A stretch of DNA of 8,541 nt from Chloroflexota bacterium (GTDB lineage: Bacteria; Chloroflexota; Anaerolineae; Promineifilales; Promineifilaceae): contig QQUD01000061.1 of assembly GCA_008501785.1 (NCBI GenBank), positions 1 through 8,541 on the forward strand, given 5' to 3'. The translations under genes were made by a program, and so were the position numbers. Under the pieces are notes generated by a model. That model was not told the origin of the DNA, ran no database searches, and saw only the letters and a program-made list of their open reading frames with translations. Of this stretch, positions 5,673 through 8,541 are shown one piece after another; position 1 is the stretch's first letter, and every line of letters starts with the position of its first letter.

Positions 5673-5719
5673 TCAGTTGCGTGGTAGGTGTTGGAAAGGC
5701 AACTGACCGGCACCTACCA
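5673..5719 (+). promoter_or_regulatory. Interleaved stem pair (pseudoknot or switch) in the 5' leader
   Basis: Stem A is TCAGTTGC (5673-5680) with GCAACTGA (5699-5706), 8 bp. Stem B is TGGTAGGTG (5682-5690) with CACCTACCA (5711-5719), 9 bp. The order A-B-A'-B' is that of an H-type pseudoknot, with 1-, 8- and 4-nt connecting loops. The two stems could instead be mutually exclusive. A T-rich stretch (5726-5736) and the Shine-Dalgarno AAGGGG (5741-5746) follow. I recognise no known riboswitch class. Confidence 0.5.
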
Positions 5720-5755
5720 ATCGACTTTATTTTTTATCGAAAGGGGTCAACATAT

Positions 5756-6181
5756 ATGAAGGTTCTGAACGCGATAAACAGAGATTTATTGCAGCGCTTT
5801 GCCACAAGCGAACTGAATGACCTGGAAAAGAAACAAGTGACCACATTGTTGCTACGTTTTGTTCGCGGTGAATTAGGTGAATCTGAATCGAATGAATTGA
5901 TTGATGTGTTGGCCGAAAATGATCGATGTATGGCTTATTTGGATAAGCTTTGGTTACAACATCTGGAGGAGCCTACACGCGCTGCTCCGGTTGCGTTGGA
6001 TGGTGTAACGTCTACCCGTTTGCGAAACAAATTGTTTGACCAGATTCATCGTTCAAACATGACTGGGACATTATTTAAGTTGGGGACGCAGGGCTTTATT
6101 GAAGTAGCGGTGGGATTATTACGGCCGTTTACCCATCGCCCCACCAAATTAAAACCCCGCCGCAAAAGGAATAAACGATGA
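5756..6181 (+). CDS. Small protein, possibly an anti-sigma-like regulator (141 aa)
   Basis: Starts at ATG 5756 with AAGGGG 9 nt upstream; the frame is open to 5666, but only with poor start codons. Helical N-terminal part. Residues 33-65 (LRFVRGELGESESNELIDVL, then AENDRCMAYLDKL) follow the pattern of anti-sigma N-terminal domains (short 'GEL' turn, then a helix, then a 'C-x-x-x-L' helix). The HxxxCxxC zinc ligands are absent and only C58 remains. A mildly hydrophobic stretch lies at 105-123, and the tail is very basic (KLKPRRKRNKR). The stop overlaps the channel's start (ATGA), so the two are coupled. The anti-sigma reading is an inference from pattern and context; it may be an unrelated helical protein. 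The palindrome TTACGGCCGTTT encodes L-R-P-F at 122-125. Confidence 0.7.
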   Translation: MKVLNAINRDLLQRFATSELNDLEKKQVTTLLLRFVRGELGESESNELIDVLAENDRCMAYLDKLWLQHLEEPTRAAPVALDGVTSTRLRNKLFDQIHRSNMTGTLFKLGTQGFIEVAVGLLRPFTHRPTKLKPRRKRNKR

Positions 6182-7014
6182 TCGACTTTGAAATGATTCA
6201 AACCGCAATCAACAACATGATTTCCGGGGCCATCGACTATACCCCCCGATTGCTGACGACATTGCTGATTTTGCTGTTAGGCTGGGTTTTGGGCCGCATT
6301 ATCAGCACGGTTGTCAAAAAATTAGCTGATCGATTGCACCTGCAAAGTTTATTTGAGCGCACCGGGGTGCAGGCCGGGTTAGAACGCGCCCAAATTAAAC
6401 GCTCAGGCTCACAACTCCTAGGGATGCTCCTTTTCTGGATTGTTTTCCTCAACTTCATCCTCCTCGGATTGGAAAACCTGGGATTAACGGCCGCTGTCGA
6501 GCCATTACGCAACTTGATTGCCTTTTTGCCCCGTTTACTTGCGGCCTTAGCTACATTGGTTGCCGGTGTGTTGTTAGCCCAATTTTTGGGACGAGCCGCA
6601 CAAGCCGCCATGAGTGGCATGGGTGTTGATTTTCATGAAGAAGTTGGGCAAGGTGTCAACATTCTGCTGATCATCATGATCGTGATCGTGGTTTTGGAGC
6701 AGTTGGGTATCAATGCCGATATTTTGACCACAGTTTTCACAAATATACTCACCATTGTTGTCGGTGGTTTAGCCCTTGCTTTTGGATTAGGTGGGCGTGG
6801 CGTCGCTCAAAATGCATTGGCCGGATATTATGCGCGTGAACAATTTGGTGCTGGTGATCTGCTAATTGTTGATGGTGAAGAAGGCACGCTGGAGGGCATT
6901 GGCACGCTCAATGCTGAGATTCGCATGGGTGATGAGTTGTTGATTGTGCCCAATACGAAGTTGACAGAAACGGCCGTTCGCATCAAAGACACCGAACGCG
7001 CTGAAGATTTTTAG
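6178..7014 (+). CDS. Mechanosensitive-channel family protein, CmpX/MscS-like (278 aa)
   Basis: Five predicted membrane helices at about 24-41, 80-98, 115-136, 158-174 and 186-206. The last, with GLALAFGLGGRGVAQNALAG (197-216), is the MscS pore helix. After it comes the start of the beta domain (EQFGAGDLLIVDGEEGTLEG and LLIVPNTKL, residues 221-262). The protein ends soon after, without the large C-terminal cage of E. coli MscS. N-terminal repeats of the conserved 'TM helix' type plus a short MscS core are typical of CmpX-like proteins. The likely role is a channel in the inner membrane that opens under tension or senses osmotic change. It overlaps the upstream gene by 4 nt (ATGA). In Pseudomonas, CmpX is encoded beside the ECF factor SigX, which fits the ECF-like promoter here. 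Confidence 0.9.
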   Translation: MIDFEMIQTAINNMISGAIDYTPRLLTTLLILLLGWVLGRIISTVVKKLADRLHLQSLFERTGVQAGLERAQIKRSGSQLLGMLLFWIVFLNFILLGLENLGLTAAVEPLRNLIAFLPRLLAALATLVAGVLLAQFLGRAAQAAMSGMGVDFHEEVGQGVNILLIIMIVIVVLEQLGINADILTTVFTNILTIVVGGLALAFGLGGRGVAQNALAGYYAREQFGAGDLLIVDGEEGTLEGIGTLNAEIRMGDELLIVPNTKLTETAVRIKDTERAEDF

Positions 7015-7039
7015 TGTACTATGTATGTTCAGGTAAGCC

Positions 7040-7064
7040 CTGGCCGGATTTCTAACCGGGCCAG
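7040..7064 (+). other. GC-rich hairpin between channel and LysM genes
   Basis: CTGGCCGG (7040-7047) pairs with CCGGGCCAG (7056-7064): 8 bp with one bulged G and an 8-nt loop. The run after it is only moderately T-rich (TTGATGTTCAGTTTATTTAG). It may be a weak terminator or an RNA-stability element that lowers expression of the LysM gene relative to the channel. Confidence 0.5.
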
Positions 7065-7104
7065 TTGATGTTCAGTTTATTTAGTCCCAAATTCGGAGGT
7101 AAAC

Positions 7105-7347
7105 ATGTCGAAAGAAGCATTTGATCGTCAAGATCACAAAACCAGTAAACCCAAAGCCGGTGCAACCGTATTCAAAGGCAGCCATACAGTCAAAACAGGT
7201 GAAACCTTGAGCCAAATTGCCCAAGAGCATTATGGTTCCCCTGATCGTGAAAAATGGATGGCTATTTTTGAAGCCAACAAAGAAGTGATTGGCGACAACC
7301 CGTCCGCACTCAAAGTTGGCCAGGTCATTCGTATTCCAAAGCTCTAG
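7105..7347 (+). CDS. Small LysM-domain protein without export signal (80 aa)
   Basis: A polar N-terminal 25 residues lead into one LysM domain at about 26-80: SHTVKTGETLSQIAQEHYGS, KWMAIFEANKEVIGDN, then LKVGQVIRIPKL. The domain's usual ligand is peptidoglycan, but there is no signal peptide or membrane helix. In that it resembles the LysM part of cytoplasmic proteins such as the E. coli potassium-binding protein Kbp, though the BON domain is absent. GGAGG at 7095-7099 sits 5 nt before the ATG. No promoter is evident in the 90 nt after the channel gene, so it may be read with that operon past the 7040-7064 hairpin. A terminator follows at once. The domain call is firm; the role is not known. 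Confidence 0.88.
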   Translation: MSKEAFDRQDHKTSKPKAGATVFKGSHTVKTGETLSQIAQEHYGSPDREKWMAIFEANKEVIGDNPSALKVGQVIRIPKL

Positions 7348-7356
7348 ACTTTGTGA

Positions 7357-7400
7357 AAAGACAGCAAAAGTTTTGTGTATTTTTGCTGTCTTTCATTTTA
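7357..7400 (+). terminator. Intrinsic terminator after the LysM gene
   Basis: AAAGACAGCAAAA (7357-7369) pairs perfectly with TTTTGCTGTCTTT (7381-7393), 13 bp with an 11-nt loop, followed by CATTTTA. The A-rich 5' arm and T-rich 3' arm make it usable in both directions. It closes the channel operon. Confidence 0.8.
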
Positions 7401-7404
7401 TGTC

Positions 7405-7434
7405 TTGTCGAGTCGCTCCAAATGTCGCTATAAT
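7405..7434 (+). promoter_or_regulatory. Sigma70-type promoter for the coiled-coil gene pair
   Basis: TTGTCG (7405-7410) and a perfect TATAAT (7429-7434) are 18 bp apart. The implied start near 7441 leaves a leader of about 36 nt. There is no TGTGAC/TGTCTA pair here, so this unit seems to lie outside the ECF-like set. Confidence 0.7.
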
Positions 7435-7476
7435 AGTACCATTCTACTGGGCAACTGCGAGGGGAGAAGGGTGATT

Positions 7477-8157
7477 ATGTCTAAAAAAGAACAATCTAAA
7501 ACCACAGAAAAAGCCGAAAACAATCCTCAAACGAATGCAGCTACAGCAACCCCGGCAGACTTGGCTGGAAAAACCGGGAATGAGCTGGACAATATTCGTG
7601 ATATTCTATTTGGGAATCAGGCACGCGCCACAGAAACCCGTCTGGCAGAACTAGCTACCCGCGTAGAAGCGATGCGGCATGAACTGCTGAACACGATTAA
7701 CGAGCAAAACAGTTCAACCACCGAGCGGCTCACCACTAAAATCAACGATACCAAAAAAGATTTGGTTAATCGCTTGAAACGACAAGATGAGCAGCAAACC
7801 ACATCGCTCACCCAACAAGTAAACAAGCTGTCCGATGAAAATGAGCAAACGCGCCAAGATTTTCAAGATAGCATTGATAAATTAACGGCCGATTTCCAAA
7901 AACAGCTTCTCGACACCAAAAAAGAGCTGCAAGACGGGCTTAACCGGCTGAATACGGACCTCTCCGAACGGCTGCTCACCATGCAGGCCGAATCCCAACA
8001 GCGAGATAACGACTTGCGTCAAGAACTATTAACGATGGTTGCATGGCTCGACAATAAAAAGACCACCCGTCTCGACCTCGGCCAAATGTTAATCGAAGTT
8101 GGGCAGCAGTTGCAGAGCAACGGCGAAGCCACTACAGCCGATACCGAAAGCGAATAG
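7477..8157 (+). CDS. Long coiled-coil protein (226 aa)
   Basis: Starts at ATG 7477 after a purine-rich Shine-Dalgarno region (GGGGAGAAGGG, 7461-7471); the frame runs upstream to 7375, but that part crosses the terminator and promoter. Residues 1-33 are polar and Thr/Ala/Asn-rich. LDNIRDILFGNQARATETRL (38-57) is followed by about 140 residues of heptad-like coiled coil, rich in Gln, Asp, Lys and Leu, with no Cys, Gly or Pro breaks to speak of. The end is LDLGQMLIEVGQQLQ plus an acidic tail. An 'I-R-x-x-L-F-G-x-Q' start and a short conserved end helix recall coiled-coil proteins found beside OmpA-type genes in cyanobacteria and Chloroflexota (from memory, moderate trust). It is predicted to be soluble and elongated. 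It lies 9 nt before the next gene. Confidence 0.82.
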   Translation: MSKKEQSKTTEKAENNPQTNAATATPADLAGKTGNELDNIRDILFGNQARATETRLAELATRVEAMRHELLNTINEQNSSTTERLTTKINDTKKDLVNRLKRQDEQQTTSLTQQVNKLSDENEQTRQDFQDSIDKLTADFQKQLLDTKKELQDGLNRLNTDLSERLLTMQAESQQRDNDLRQELLTMVAWLDNKKTTRLDLGQMLIEVGQQLQSNGEATTADTESE

Positions 8158-8166
8158 GAACCCTTC

Positions 8167-8541
8167 ATGGCTGTTCCAGCATCAGAATCTCAGGAATCAA
8201 CCGCAACGCCTTCCAATCATGAACCAGCGTCTCAATTTGATTCGCTGCGTGAGTTGCTGCTTTCCAAAGAAAAGCAGCAGCTAGAGTTGTTGGAACAACG
8301 TAGCCTGGATTCAGAACAGCAAATTGACCTTCTCCAAGAACAGCTTGCCACCCTGCAACAAATGTTGAGCCTTGTGCAAGATGATGCCGAGTCACAGCGT
8401 TTGCGTGCTGATGACCTGCAAATCCAAATTGACCAGCTACAAACCACAATAAAAGAAGAATCGGATGCGATGATTCCGCGTTTGATTCAGAAAATGGGCC
8501 ACATCATCACGGAAACGATTCGGAATTCGAGGGATGAGATG
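8167..8541 (+). CDS. Coiled-coil protein, N-terminal part only (OmpA-associated type?)
   Basis: 125 codons are open to the window edge. AGGA (8156-8159), overlapping the previous stop, sits 7 nt before the ATG, so the pair is coupled. A polar N-terminus leads to FDSLRELLLSKEKQQLELLE (24-43), then a Gln/Leu-rich coiled coil. MIPRLIQKMGHIITETIRNS at about 101-120 is the last visible motif. A 'LRxLLL' opening, followed by a helix and then 'P-x-x-x-x-x-M-G-x-x-I-x-x-x-I' repeats, resembles the N-terminal half of a group of large proteins that end in an OmpA-like peptidoglycan-binding domain. That domain would lie beyond the window, so the call is tentative. Confidence 0.75.
   Translation, partial: MAVPASESQESTATPSNHEPASQFDSLRELLLSKEKQQLELLEQRSLDSEQQIDLLQEQLATLQQMLSLVQDDAESQRLRADDLQIQIDQLQTTIKEESDAMIPRLIQKMGHIITETIRNSRDEM

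Larger units (their letters stand above)
5330..5755. other. Divergent regulatory region (426 bp, no gene)
   Basis: No credible open reading frame lies here. The region separates the HhH-led operon (-) from the channel operon (+). It holds, in order: 11-bp direct repeats (5341-5366), ECF-like promoter copy 3 (-), a 15-bp palindrome (5480-5494), a possible sigma70 promoter (5552-5580) with a 14-bp palindrome (5571-5584), ECF-like promoter copy 2 (+), and an interleaved stem pair in the plus-strand leader (5673-5719). Confidence 0.8.
244..7891. repeat. Dispersed palindrome CGGCCG / AACGGCCGTT, 11 copies
   Basis: CGGCCG begins at 245, 1453, 2052, 2273, 3489, 4191, 4734, 6122, 6488, 6971 and 7886. 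Seven are the 8-mer ACGGCCGT, and four are the full 10-mer AACGGCCGTT (3487, 4189, 4732, 6969). All lie inside genes, on both strands and in different reading frames (Thr-Ala-Val, Leu-Arg-Pro-Phe, Asn-Gly-Arg). At this base composition about one CGGCCG would be expected. Confidence 0.9.

Noticed and set aside
5666..5755. N-terminal extension of the anti-sigma-like protein from TTG 5666
   Set aside because: The extension crosses the leader stem pair, has no Shine-Dalgarno, and ATG 5756 has AAGGGG at a good distance.
7375..7476. N-terminal extension of the coiled-coil protein from 7375
   Set aside because: It runs through the terminator 3' arm and the TATAAT promoter, and its Cys-rich residues are unlike the rest of the protein.

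Overview
The window is bacterial, about 46% G+C by eye, with tightly packed genes on both strands, clear Shine-Dalgarno sites and intrinsic terminators. The protein mix suggests a Chloroflexota (Anaerolineae-like) genome: an SLC12-type transporter, a membrane-anchored FHA protein, an Ig-repeat/LysM protein, a helix-hairpin-helix membrane protein, and a pair of coiled-coil proteins. That placement is an inference from family resemblance; no rRNA or other phylogenetic marker is present. The DNA also carries a strongly repeated palindrome, CGGCCG (best form AACGGCCGTT), 11 times in 8.5 kb.

Layout. 1-1511 (-): cation-chloride cotransporter-like permease, cut by the window edge. 1551-1674: short tandem and inverted repeats plus back-to-back sigma70-type promoters. 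1706-2329 (+): FHA protein with one C-terminal membrane helix. 2493-2705 (+): 70-residue helical protein, followed by a strong terminator and, for the opposite strand, a 26-bp palindrome. 5329-2926 (-): three-gene operon of TM/coiled-coil/helix-hairpin-helix protein, TM/five Ig-like repeats/LysM protein, and a small CoiA-like zinc protein. 5330-5755: divergent regulatory region. 5756-7347 (+): anti-sigma-like small protein, CmpX/MscS-type channel (ATGA overlap) and a small LysM protein, closed by a hairpin terminator. 7477-8541 (+): coiled-coil protein and the start of a second coiled-coil protein that resembles the N-terminus of OmpA-associated proteins, under their own sigma70-type promoter.

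The main result is a shared promoter signature, TGTGAC-N16-TGTCTA. It occurs exactly three times: upstream of the 70-aa gene (2404-2431, +), the channel operon (5616-5643, +) and the HhH/Ig-LysM operon (5445-5418, -). This is the layout expected for an ECF sigma factor. It would join about seven genes, mostly envelope-related, into one regulon whose sigma factor is not in the window. The channel transcript also has a leader with two interleaved stems (A-B-A'-B') that could form a pseudoknot or a switch. The gene content recalls the Pseudomonas SigX locus, where a CmpX channel and a presumed anti-sigma protein accompany an ECF sigma factor.
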